This document shows, in pieces, positions 18,533-27,175 of a DNA stretch of 64,000 nt; within the stretch, counting starts at the first letter, position 1, and each line of letters opens with the position of its first letter. Both the position numbers and the translations under genes were made by a program. Source of the stretch: Corynebacterium pelargi (GTDB lineage Bacteria; Actinomycetota; Actinomycetes; Mycobacteriales; Mycobacteriaceae); contig NZ_BMCX01000001.1 of assembly GCF_014635485.1 (NCBI RefSeq), positions 427,634-491,633 on the forward strand, written 5' to 3'. The notes below the pieces were generated by a model. It did no database searches, was not told the DNA's origin, and worked only from the letters and a program-made list of their open reading frames with translations.

Positions 18533-20709
18533 CTGACTCAGCACCGGCACGCCAGATTTGGCCCGGCGACGCATACCCTTTGGGATCAACCTATGACGGC
18601 GCTGGCACGAACTTTGCAATCTTTTCCAATGTTGCAGACAAAGTGGAGCTGTGCCTGATCGACGAAAACGACCAGGAAGAGCGCATCGAATTGCGCGAGG
18701 TGGATGCGCATGTGTGGCACTGCTACCTTCCCGGCGTCACCCCGGGCCAGCGCTATGGCTACCGCGTGCACGGCCCTTATGATCCAGCCGCAGGCAAGCG
18801 CTGCGACGCCACCAAGCTGCTCGTCGACCCTTATGCCAGGGCCTTTGATGGCGAGTTTGATGGCCACCCTTCCCTGTTTAGCTACGACATCAATAACCCC
18901 GATGATCCCACTGGCAGGAATACCGAAGATAGCCTGCCGCACACCATGAAGTCTGTGGTGGTCAATCCCTTCTTCGATTGGGGTGCCGACCGCGCACCGA
19001 AGATCCCCTTTAATGAGACGGTCATTTACGAAACCCACGTCAAGGGCATGACCATGACTCACCCGGATGTGCCCGAGGAGCTTCGCGGCACATACGCGGG
19101 TTTGGCGCATCCTGCGATCATTGCGTACCTCAAAGATCTTGGCATTACCGCCGTGGAGCTGATGCCGGTGCACCAATTCCTCCAGGATGATCGCCTGCGC
19201 GACCTTGGCCTGCGCAATTATTGGGGATATAACACCTTCGGCTTTTTCGCCCCGCACCAGGATTATTCGGCCTCTCGCAATCCCGGCGGAGCCGTCAGCG
19301 AATTTAAAGGCATGGTCCGAAGCTTCCACGAGGCAGGCATCGAGGTCATTTTGGATGTGGTGTACAACCACACCGCTGAGGGCAATCACCTCGGGCCTAC
19401 CATCGCGTTCCGCGGCATTGATAACGAGGCCTACTACCGGCTTGTCGACGGCGACCGCGCGCATTATATGGACTACACCGGCACGGGCAACTCCCTGAAT
19501 GTTCGCGATCCTCACCCATTGCAGATGATCATGGATTCTCTGCGCTACTGGGTCACCGAGATGCATGTGGATGGATTCCGTTTCGATCTTGCATCCACAT
19601 TGGCTCGTGAATTACATGACGTCGACAGGCTTGCAACGTTTTTTGATCTTGTACAGCAAGACCCAGTGGTCTCCCAGGTGAAGCTGATTGCCGAGCCCTG
19701 GGACGTGGGCGAAGGCGGCTACCAGGTAGGCAACTTCCCTCCCCTTTGGACGGAGTGGAACGGTAAGTACCGCGATACGGTTCGCGATTTCTGGCGCGGC
19801 GAGCCCGCCACCCTCGGCGAATTCGCCTCACGCATCACTGGCTCTTCTGATCTCTACGCCAATAATGGCCGCAGGCCTACGGCGAGCATCAACTTTGTCA
19901 CTGCCCACGATGGTTTTACCCTCAACGACCTGGTCAGTTATAACGAAAAACACAATGCTGCCAATGGTGAGGGCAACCGTGACGGCGAGAGCCACAACCG
20001 CTCGTGGAACTGCGGTGTTGAAGGCCCAACGGATGATGAAACGGTGCTGAAGCTGCGAGAACGCCAGCACCGAAACTTCCTCACCACCTTGTTGCTGAGC
20101 CTGGGCACTCCCATGCTTGCCCACGGCGATGAGATGGGCAGGACGCAGCGCGGCAATAACAATGTGTACTGCCAGGACAATGAGCTCAGTTGGATCAATT
20201 GGGATCTGGCTAGCGAAAATGAAGAGCTTGTCGAATTCACCAAGCGACTAATCCGAATTCGCCAAAACCACCCGGTATTCCGTCGCCGTCGATTCCTAGC
20301 CGGCGGACCACTGGGCTCGGAGGTGCGCGACCGCGATATCGCATGGCTGACCCCCGCCGGACGCTTGATGACGCAAGACGACTGGGGCTTCGCCTTCGGC
20401 AAATCCCTCATGGTCTACCTCAACGGCCAAGGCATCACCGAAACGGATATGCGCGGCCAGAGGCTTGTCGACGACTCCTTCATCTTGATGTTCAACGCCT
20501 ATCACGAGCCCATCGAGTTCACACTTCCCAGTGAGCAATACGGTGCCTCCTGGAAGATGATCGTTGATACCGACCAAGACACCGGGCACCCGGAAGAAGC
20601 GTTAATCATCCAATCGGGTGGCACGATCGAGCTGCCGGCTCGCACCTCCATGTTGTTGCGTATGGTCGAGCCAGAACAAAAGAAGCCCACCGACGAATAC
20701 AGCCTGTAG
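18529..20709 (+). CDS. glgX: Glycogen debranching enzyme
   Basis: Hydrolyses alpha-1,6 branches of phosphorylase-limit glycogen. 726 residues, CBM48 plus GH13 plus C-terminal beta domain, usual for GlgX. Seen: YPLGSTYDGAGTNFAIFS (CBM48), ELMPVHQF, VVYNHTAEGNH, the nucleophile region DGFRFDLA (Asp near 352), the acid IAEPWDVGEGGY (Glu near 389) and FVTAHDGFTL (Asp near 459). The product chains feed glgP or, through TreY and TreZ, trehalose synthesis. Confidence 0.96.
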   Translation: MTDSAPARQIWPGDAYPLGSTYDGAGTNFAIFSNVADKVELCLIDENDQEERIELREVDAHVWHCYLPGVTPGQRYGYRVHGPYDPAAGKRCDATKLLVDPYARAFDGEFDGHPSLFSYDINNPDDPTGRNTEDSLPHTMKSVVVNPFFDWGADRAPKIPFNETVIYETHVKGMTMTHPDVPEELRGTYAGLAHPAIIAYLKDLGITAVELMPVHQFLQDDRLRDLGLRNYWGYNTFGFFAPHQDYSASRNPGGAVSEFKGMVRSFHEAGIEVILDVVYNHTAEGNHLGPTIAFRGIDNEAYYRLVDGDRAHYMDYTGTGNSLNVRDPHPLQMIMDSLRYWVTEMHVDGFRFDLASTLARELHDVDRLATFFDLVQQDPVVSQVKLIAEPWDVGEGGYQVGNFPPLWTEWNGKYRDTVRDFWRGEPATLGEFASRITGSSDLYANNGRRPTASINFVTAHDGFTLNDLVSYNEKHNAANGEGNRDGESHNRSWNCGVEGPTDDETVLKLRERQHRNFLTTLLLSLGTPMLAHGDEMGRTQRGNNNVYCQDNELSWINWDLASENEELVEFTKRLIRIRQNHPVFRRRRFLAGGPLGSEVRDRDIAWLTPAGRLMTQDDWGFAFGKSLMVYLNGQGITETDMRGQRLVDDSFILMFNAYHEPIEFTLPSEQYGASWKMIVDTDQDTGHPEEALIIQSGGTIELPARTSMLLRMVEPEQKKPTDEYSL

Positions 20710-20724
20710 CCAAAAGGAACGTGT

Positions 20725-22032
20725 ATGCCCGCTGCTGAATTCCACGCCCACGGATGCCATCTGCAACTCAATGGCCAACAGTTAAGGCTGCGCTACTCGC
20801 TACTCCAACGCGCCCTTGGGGCCACCGATGAGCACATAGAGCTCAGCGATGCCCACGCCATCAGCCAGATAGCGCTGCCTACTGCCACCACCATGGGTGC
20901 AATCAGCATTGGCGATGTGGTGATCAACTTTGCCCCTGGGGCCACAAAGGAACAACAGCGCTGCGTGGATGCACTAGAAGCCGCAGCGCAGGGCAAGGTG
21001 GCTCCGGCGGTCGTGGTGCCTGGGCTCGATTTCCTCGCCATTGATGTGGAAACCGCCAACGCCGACTGGGGTTCGATCTGTCAGATCGGCGTGTGCAAGG
21101 TTCGCGATGGTGCAGTTGTTGCTCAAGACGCATGGCTGTGTACTCCCCCGGATGAGCTCAACACCTTCGATGATGCCAATATCGCCATCCACGGCATCAC
21201 CGCAGAAGATATCGCCGATGCCCCTGAATTTTCCGAGGCGCTGCAAAGGCTTGGCACCTGGATGGATGGCTCACCGCTTTTAGCCCACAACGCCCAATTC
21301 GATATGACCGCTGTGCGTCGAGCCTGCATCAGCGCCGGCCTTGAGGTGCCCGAGGTTGATTTCGGCTGCTCCCTAGCACTGGCGCGAGCAGCAAAGCTCG
21401 ACGTGGTCAATCACCGCCTGCCCACCGTGGCCAAGGCCTTGGACGTGGTCTTGCAACGTCACCACGACGCAGGCGCCGATGCAGAGGCATGCGCAGGCAT
21501 CGTCGTGGCACTTGCTCAACGCGATGGCATCGAAGGTTCCTTAGCTGATGTGATGCACTCCTTAGGCTTCCAGCTTGGCCACCTCGACGGCTCGAAGGTG
21601 TATCCGGTGTTGCGTGATCGCAGCCTCAAAGCCAATGACGACGTAGAAATAGCAGCGCTGACCCCAGAGCAGTCACAGCAGCCGAAGAAGCCTCGGCAGC
21701 CTTGGGCCAAGGTTGCCACTCCCGATGAAATTCCAGAGGCCAATACCCAGGCAGACCCAGCGGGCAATCTCTATGGCCAAACCGTGGTGCTTTCCGGAGA
21801 CTTCGAGCCCTACTCCAAGGGCCAATTATGGAACGCCATGGCCGAGCAGGGTGCGCATGTGGCAAAGAACGTGACCAAGAAAACCACCATCTTGGTCTCA
21901 GGTCCATGGGAGGGAAAAACTTCCAAGCTCAAGCGTGCCGAAGAGCTGCAAGCAAAAGGCCAAAAGCTGGAGATTTGGTCCAAAGAAGAGCTTGTCACCC
22001 AGCTCGGTTTGGAAGAAGACCCCCCGTTTTAA
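20725..22032 (+). CDS. DEDDh exonuclease with C-terminal BRCT domain
   Basis: 435 residues. An N-terminal region of about 95 residues without recognised motifs; a DnaQ-type 3'-5' exonuclease domain (residues about 105-275) with FLAIDVETAN, HNAQFDM and HHDAGADAEA supplying the DEDDh residues; a Pro/Gln-rich linker; and a C-terminal BRCT domain (about 350-430) starting YGQTVVLSGDF with TTILVSG. The combination suggests a DNA-repair or proofreading role. It is not the standard epsilon subunit. 15 bp after glgX. Confidence 0.85.
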   Translation: MPAAEFHAHGCHLQLNGQQLRLRYSLLQRALGATDEHIELSDAHAISQIALPTATTMGAISIGDVVINFAPGATKEQQRCVDALEAAAQGKVAPAVVVPGLDFLAIDVETANADWGSICQIGVCKVRDGAVVAQDAWLCTPPDELNTFDDANIAIHGITAEDIADAPEFSEALQRLGTWMDGSPLLAHNAQFDMTAVRRACISAGLEVPEVDFGCSLALARAAKLDVVNHRLPTVAKALDVVLQRHHDAGADAEACAGIVVALAQRDGIEGSLADVMHSLGFQLGHLDGSKVYPVLRDRSLKANDDVEIAALTPEQSQQPKKPRQPWAKVATPDEIPEANTQADPAGNLYGQTVVLSGDFEPYSKGQLWNAMAEQGAHVAKNVTKKTTILVSGPWEGKTSKLKRAEELQAKGQKLEIWSKEELVTQLGLEEDPPF

Positions 22033-22128
22033 AAAGTTGTAGGGAACCGATCAGCCCCCAAATGCGTCAAAGAGCTATAGAAGGTTTTTCTTTAGCAAGC
22101 ATCAGTGGCCAAGGGGTTGAGAAGGTTC

Positions 22129-22782
22129 ATGCAGCAAAGCATCACATTTCCACCAAACGATCAGCACAGCGCCAACACCGTGGCAGCACGCCACGAGCGC
22201 TTCATTGCCCAGGCAGAAGAATTTCAGGCAGGCATTGTGCTCCGACTAGCGCACAACACCGAGGCTGCTCACCCCAGCCCCGGTGGGCAACAAAGACGCA
22301 AACAGCCTCTGGATCGCTCGGCTGCTGTGGCTCGGCTTCGGCTGAATGATCACCACAGTGCCGAGTTCGTGCATATGCACGCCCCTCACATTCCACTGAA
22401 AGTACGCACCTTCCAGGCGCTTGGCCTCAGCCTTGTGCAGGCCTTCGAGCTTGCCGCCGAGAACGCCATGAAACGCGCCACCACCGAATCTGGTTTAGCC
22501 CTTCGGGCGCGCCCATCTGCGCTACTTACCGGCCAACCCAGCGCCGGGATGCAAATGGATACACCCGGTTCTTTGCCTTCGGGCTGGTTGGCTCATCCGC
22601 ACCTTCACGGCATTATCCACCGTCACTTCAGCAACGTTTTCGGCGCGCCGCCAGTATTTTTCGCCCCCGATCACCGCACAGTATTGCTCAGCCCCACCGC
22701 CTGCCCGCTGCTTGAACATTGGATCAGCCAACGCTTTGGCAAGGTGCAACCCATCCGCTTTGCTTCCTTATTGTCGGCATAA
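22129..22782 (+). CDS. Uncharacterised protein between the exonuclease and treY
   Basis: 217 residues from ATG 22129, chosen because GAGAAGG precedes it; an upstream in-frame GTG at 22105 lacks one. No signal peptide or membrane helix. Unusually rich in His (LHGIIHRHF, HMHAPHIP) with a C-terminal block WLAHPHLHGIIHRHF / VFFAPDHRTVLLSP that looks like a folded domain. I do not recognise it. Same strand and operon-like spacing with its neighbours. Confidence 0.65.
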   Translation: MQQSITFPPNDQHSANTVAARHERFIAQAEEFQAGIVLRLAHNTEAAHPSPGGQQRRKQPLDRSAAVARLRLNDHHSAEFVHMHAPHIPLKVRTFQALGLSLVQAFELAAENAMKRATTESGLALRARPSALLTGQPSAGMQMDTPGSLPSGWLAHPHLHGIIHRHFSNVFGAPPVFFAPDHRTVLLSPTACPLLEHWISQRFGKVQPIRFASLLSA

Positions 22783-22873
22783 GGCACATGCCGTATATCT
22801 GGCAGCTTCGCTTTTACACACGCCCAGCTCAAGGTGCGCCCACAGGTGGTGGATCTCACCTAGGGTTAATGGC

Positions 22874-25252
22874 GTGAATATCACCGCAACCTACCGTCTG
22901 CAGCTTCGAGGCCCTAAAGCTGATCCCAATGGTCGTGCCTTCGGTTTTTCCGAGGCCGAAGATATTTTGGAATACCTTCACGATTTGGGCGTGAGCCATA
23001 TTTATCTCTCCCCGATCCTGCAATCGCGCGAAGGCTCAGCGCACTCCTATGACGTAGTGGATCCCACGGTGATCAACCCTGAGCTCGGTGGCATCGACGG
23101 TTTCCGCAGCCTTGCCCACCACGCGAAGTCTCTCGGCATGGGCGTGGTCATCGATATCGTGCCCAATCACGTAGGCATTGCTACACCAATCCAAAATGCC
23201 TGGTGGTGGGATGTACTCAAGCATGGTCAAGGCTCCGCCTATGCCCACTACTTCGATATCGACTTCCGACAAGACAATGGCGCCAATGGCCGCATCGCAC
23301 TCCCGGTCTTAGGCGCCGAAGGCGATGAAAAGGCATTGGAATTCGACCAGGTCGAAGGTGAAGAGGTGCTTCGCTACTATGAACACCTCTTCCCCATTGC
23401 CCCCGGCACAAGGCAGAAAACACCACTTGAGACATACCAAAACCAGCACTATGCGCTGCTGGACTGGCGCACAGGTGTCATCAACTACCGCAGGTTTTTC
23501 TCCGTAAACGACCTCGCCGGTATCCGCCAAGAAGATCCGGAAGTCTTTGAGCACTCCCATGCCATGATCCGGCAGTTGATTGAAGAAGACCTCATCGACG
23601 GTGTGCGCGTCGATCACCCCGACGGCCTCGCCGATCCCTTTGCCTACCTCCAAAGGCTCAGAACATTAATCGGTGATCGGTGGCTGGTGATTGAGAAAAT
23701 TCTCGGCGTAGAAGAGCCCTTGGATCCGCGTTTGGCAGTCGATGGCACCACTGGCTACGACGCCTTAAGGGAATTCGACGGGGTATTCGTGCACCGCAGT
23801 GCCGAAGACGCATTGAGCATGCTGGCCTTGGAGCAATCGGGATCCACCTGGAATGCCACCGCCATTGCCGCCACGGAGCATATGTTAAAAGCCGAAGTAG
23901 CCGCCGGAGAACTGAATGCGGAGATTCTTCGGCTCCTTCGCGCCATTCGAGCAGATAATTTCTCCACCGGCGGCCACAGCGTCAGTGAGGAACTTCTGCG
24001 CGAGACGGTGATCGAATTGGTGGCAGAAATGCCGGTGTACCGAGCCGATTATCTTTCCCTGTCGCGATTAACGGCCACCGCCATCGCCGATCACGCCCAC
24101 CGCTTCCCCACCCGCAGAGCTGCACTCGATGTTTTCGCCGCCGCCATGCTCGCCAATGGAGAGGCAGCAACCCGTTTTGCCCAAGTCTGCGGCGCCGTGA
24201 TGGCCAAGGGCGTGGAGGATACGACCTTCTATCGCGCGTGCCGTTTGGTGGCCTTGCAAGAAGTCGGTGGCGCGCCGGGTCGCTTCGGTGTCTCCGCGGC
24301 GGAATTTCATATGCTGCAGCAAGAGCGTGCAAAACTCTGGCCTCGTGCGATGACCACGCTGTCTACCCACGACACCAAACGCAGCGAAGATGTACGCGCC
24401 CGCATTATCGCGCTCACCTTAGACCCGGCAGGCTTTGTCGAGCTATGCCACAAGGTCCACCAGCTTGTCCCCGCACCCGACGGCGGCACTGGGCATTTCC
24501 TTTTGCAGAACATTCTCGGCGTATGGCCTGCCGATGGTGACATCACCGAGACACTGCGTTCAAGAGTGCAAGACTATGGGCTCAAAGCGGTGCGCGAGGC
24601 CGGGGTGCACACCAGTTGGACCGAGCCCAATGAGCAATTTGAACGGGCCGTAGGCGATTGGATCGATGCACTGCTCTCTGGCCCTGCTACCGGTTTGATC
24701 AGCGCGTTCGTCGAAAAGCTTGAGCAGGCGGCCCTCCCGATTTCTCTGGGCAGGAAACTTCTGCAGCTTTGCGCCCCGGGCATCCCCGATGTGTATCAGG
24801 GCACTGAGCTTTTCGACGACTCCCTGGTGGATCCAGATAATCGCCGCTTTGTCGATTACACCCGCAGGAAGCAACTGCTTGCCGCACCGCCGGATTTCAG
24901 CAACCCAGATGCCGCGAAATTGCAGCTCACTCACGCCGCTTTAGCGCTGAGGGCAAGGATACCGGAGTGCTTCGTTGGCGGTTCCTACCAGGCAGTATTT
25001 GCCCAAGGACCTGCGGAATCTAAGTGCATCGGCTTTGCCCGTGGTGATGCCAATGGTGTGCTGCACGTGATTGCCTTTGCCGTGCGTAAACCCGCGCGTT
25101 GGCAATGCGCCGAGGAGTGGGAGAACACCACTTTGAAGCTTCCTTCTGGTACTTGGCGCGATGAGCTTAGCGGCAGAAGCTATAGCGCAACGGTGGAGTG
25201 CGCGGAGCTGTTTGCTACATTGCCTTGTTGTTTATTGGTCAAAGAAAGGTAG
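22874..25252 (+). CDS. treY: Malto-oligosyltrehalose synthase
   Basis: Isomerises the reducing-end glucose of maltodextrins to a trehalose linkage. 792 residues from GTG 22874; a longer frame upstream overlaps the preceding gene and lacks conserved sequence. Seen: TATYRLQL, GVSHIYLSPILQSREGS, IDIVPNHV, GVRVDHPDGLADP (nucleophile Asp region), VIEKIL (Glu), and STHDTKRSEDVRAR. Pairs with treZ at 27.9 kb to complete the TreYZ pathway. Confidence 0.95.
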   Translation: MNITATYRLQLRGPKADPNGRAFGFSEAEDILEYLHDLGVSHIYLSPILQSREGSAHSYDVVDPTVINPELGGIDGFRSLAHHAKSLGMGVVIDIVPNHVGIATPIQNAWWWDVLKHGQGSAYAHYFDIDFRQDNGANGRIALPVLGAEGDEKALEFDQVEGEEVLRYYEHLFPIAPGTRQKTPLETYQNQHYALLDWRTGVINYRRFFSVNDLAGIRQEDPEVFEHSHAMIRQLIEEDLIDGVRVDHPDGLADPFAYLQRLRTLIGDRWLVIEKILGVEEPLDPRLAVDGTTGYDALREFDGVFVHRSAEDALSMLALEQSGSTWNATAIAATEHMLKAEVAAGELNAEILRLLRAIRADNFSTGGHSVSEELLRETVIELVAEMPVYRADYLSLSRLTATAIADHAHRFPTRRAALDVFAAAMLANGEAATRFAQVCGAVMAKGVEDTTFYRACRLVALQEVGGAPGRFGVSAAEFHMLQQERAKLWPRAMTTLSTHDTKRSEDVRARIIALTLDPAGFVELCHKVHQLVPAPDGGTGHFLLQNILGVWPADGDITETLRSRVQDYGLKAVREAGVHTSWTEPNEQFERAVGDWIDALLSGPATGLISAFVEKLEQAALPISLGRKLLQLCAPGIPDVYQGTELFDDSLVDPDNRRFVDYTRRKQLLAAPPDFSNPDAAKLQLTHAALALRARIPECFVGGSYQAVFAQGPAESKCIGFARGDANGVLHVIAFAVRKPARWQCAEEWENTTLKLPSGTWRDELSGRSYSATVECAELFATLPCCLLVKER

Positions 25253-25259
25253 GAGCCTC

Positions 25260-26279
25260 GTGGGGTCGAAGCGCATCACGCAGTTGAGCCAAAAGCTTCG
25301 TGCGTTTAACCAGGAGCATCCTCAGGCTGCTGAGGATTTCGTGGATGCTTTCGAAGATGTGCTTGCAGATGCCGGCCTCACCTACGACCGGGTTGCTGCC
25401 CGGGTGAAAAAGTGGAGCTCCTTAAAAGCCAAAGCCAATAAAAAGGCAGATGGCAAGTGGATCTATCCCGATCCTTGGCAGGATGTGCACGACATTATTG
25501 GTGTGCGCATCACCACCTTGCATTCCACCGAGATCCCCCACGTCATTGACGCCATCGACGATGTTTTTAGTGTTGTGCGCTCAGTGGATAAGACCGCCCA
25601 AACACGAATCTCGGGAGGTTTTGGCTACGGCTCGCATCATTTGATTTTGAAAGTCGATGAGCGCGTGGAAAGCCTTCGCGAATACCTCGGGCAGCAATTT
25701 GAAGTTCAGATCCGCACCGTCTTGCAGCATGCCTGGGCAGAATTCGAGCACGATATTCGCTATAAACGCGCAACAGATCTTGACCCACAAATCGACCGCG
25801 CATTTACCCTCACCGCCGGCCTGATCGAGCTTGCAGACCAACAATTCGATCAAATTGCCGCGATCCGGGAACCCGACACCACCTCCAGCAAGGATGTGGC
25901 GTTTTCGGCAGAGACCCTGCCGGGCATCATCGCAATGATCTTGGGCAATACCGTGCCACCTTCGCGCAGCGAACACTATCAATGGCTCGAAGAGTTGCTT
26001 CACGCCCACGACATCACCACCGCATCGCAATTGCGCCAATTGCTGTCCCCGCAGCGCATCGCCTTAGTCCGCGACGGCCTTGATTATCGCTTCCAACCGG
26101 GGCAAATTCGGCTTATCGACGACCTCCTGCTGCTGAGCTTTGGCGAAACGCATATCGAAAAAACAGGCAGCAGCGGTGCGCACCCCAAACAGCGCATCCC
26201 TCGCTTGCGCAGGCGGCTTGAGGCTTTGCACAAAGCCAGGCAGGCCGATCCCACTGTCTTATTCGAGCAGGAACCCTAG
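25260..26279 (+). CDS. relS: Small alarmone synthetase, RelA/SpoT synthetase domain
   Basis: 339 residues from GTG 25260, preceded by AGGAGCC. Contains a (p)ppGpp synthetase domain but no hydrolase, TGS or ACT domain. Seen: DIIGVRITTLHSTE, ISGGFGYGSHHLIL and the signature EVQIRTVLQHAWAEFEHDIRYK (residues about 75-185), then a helical C-terminal extension of about 150 residues, longer than minimal SAS enzymes. Placement just after treY matches, to my recollection, the gene named relS in C. glutamicum. 7 bp after treY, so probably co-transcribed. Confidence 0.85.
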   Translation: MGSKRITQLSQKLRAFNQEHPQAAEDFVDAFEDVLADAGLTYDRVAARVKKWSSLKAKANKKADGKWIYPDPWQDVHDIIGVRITTLHSTEIPHVIDAIDDVFSVVRSVDKTAQTRISGGFGYGSHHLILKVDERVESLREYLGQQFEVQIRTVLQHAWAEFEHDIRYKRATDLDPQIDRAFTLTAGLIELADQQFDQIAAIREPDTTSSKDVAFSAETLPGIIAMILGNTVPPSRSEHYQWLEELLHAHDITTASQLRQLLSPQRIALVRDGLDYRFQPGQIRLIDDLLLLSFGETHIEKTGSSGAHPKQRIPRLRRRLEALHKARQADPTVLFEQEP

Positions 26280-26340
26280 CGAGCCTCAGGCCCAAACGCT
26301 AGCGCGCCTGCGAGCGAGGCGCTAAGGTGGCGATCAACAT

Positions 26341-26361
26341 TTTGATTAGCCTTGAATCAAA
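26341..26361 (+). promoter_or_regulatory. 21-bp inverted repeat upstream of the 40-residue gene
   Basis: Perfect 7-bp arms TTTGATT and AATCAAA separated by AGCCTTG, 25 bp before the small gene's start codon. Spacing and symmetry fit an operator for a dimeric regulator; the regulator is unknown. Confidence 0.45.
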
Positions 26362-26386
26362 GGCTTTCATACGAAGGAGATCTTTT

Positions 26387-26509
26387 ATGCAGGTTATTTT
26401 TGAACTCTTCCCGCAACTGGCCGACGCAGTCCACGTGTGGGGGCTCGCCATCGCCGATGCCTTCCGTCAATTCAACATCGACTTCCCTCCGGCTTGGATC
26501 AACCTCTAA
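26387..26509 (+). CDS. Predicted 40-residue small protein
   Basis: ATG 26387, preceded by a strong AAGGAG ribosome site at 8-nt spacing. The 40-residue product is hydrophobic/amphipathic (N-terminal helix around IFELFPQLADAVHVWGLAIADAF) and ends PPAWINL. It has no cleavable signal. Size and amphipathic helix recall the small corynebacterial mycomembrane peptides (PorA/PorH type), but I see no identity with them. It stands alone between relS and the convergent S4 gene, with an inverted repeat upstream. Real by ribosome site and composition; function unknown. Confidence 0.6.
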   Translation: MQVIFELFPQLADAVHVWGLAIADAFRQFNIDFPPAWINL

Positions 26510-26518
26510 GCCAACCTG

Positions 26519-26893
26519 CTACCTGGGGCGCCTGCCGAGCAAACGATCAGTCTCGCGGCGCTCCTTTTTTGTTGGCCTCCCGGCTCCTCGATCGCGCTTC
26601 GGCATCGAGGCAATAATCTCTTTCGGCGGGGGCGGAGGAGAATGGTCGATATAGCACTCCCGGGCGACTGCAGCCCCAACGCGCTTGCGAATCAGTTGGG
26701 TAACCTCAACGCGTTTTTCGTGGTGATTCAGCCACACCCTCACATGATCGCCCACCACCACCTGCTGTGAAGGTTTCACCGCAGTGCCATTGAGCTTGAC
26801 GTGCCCAGCCTTGCAGGCCTCGGCTGCTTGAGCGCGGGTTTTAGCCAAACGCACCGCCCACACCCAGGCATCGATCCGAACGGAGCCACTCAT
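26519..26893 (-). CDS. S4-domain RNA-binding protein (Hsp15-like)
   Basis: 124 residues. N-terminal S4 domain: VRIDAWVWAVRLAKTRAQAAEACKAGHVKLNG, residues about 4-60, followed by VGDHVRVWLNHHEKRVEV and a basic tail (RPTKKERRETDRLLGRRPR). The family (HslR) binds stalled 50S subunits carrying nascent chains. It overlaps the upstream small membrane gene by 4 bp and converges on the 40-residue gene with 9 bp between stops. Confidence 0.9.
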   Translation of the reverse strand: MSGSVRIDAWVWAVRLAKTRAQAAEACKAGHVKLNGTAVKPSQQVVVGDHVRVWLNHHEKRVEVTQLIRKRVGAAVARECYIDHSPPPPPKEIIASMPKRDRGAGRPTKKERRETDRLLGRRPR

Positions 26894-27117
26894 GCCTGAG
26901 GATCTCGATAGTTCGTAATCGAACGCACCTTCGCCACGCCAAAACCACCCAAAGCAATAGCCAAAACCAATCCGATAACGATCAGCGAGCTGGCACCGGC
27001 TAGCAAACCAATAAGCGCTATCCCGCCGCCACCGATCACCCCGACCGCTGCAGTTTTGGAGTATTTGCGCACATCGGCTTTGCGTTGTTCGATGCTATTT
27101 CTTGGGCGTCGTTGCAT
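26890..27117 (-). CDS. Small membrane protein
   Basis: 75 residues from ATG 27115-27117, which has GAAGG eight bases before it; in-frame starts at 27132 and 27147 are also possible. Basic N-terminus (QRRPRNSIEQRKADVRKYSK), then two closely spaced Gly/Ala/Ile/Leu-rich helices (residues about 22-62). No known domain. Stop overlaps the S4 gene start, indicating coupling. Confidence 0.65.
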   Translation of the reverse strand: MQRRPRNSIEQRKADVRKYSKTAAVGVIGGGGIALIGLLAGASSLIVIGLVLAIALGGFGVAKVRSITNYRDPQA

Positions 27118-27175
27118 AGTCACAGCCTTCATTTTAACCTGCCGCATCTACCCCGCCCGGCGCCTACCTTCACAG

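Noticed and set aside
26300-26325. GC-rich hairpin after relS as a terminator
   Set aside because: The stem has a 2-nt bulge and is followed by AGGTGGCG, not a T-run, so it is left unassigned.
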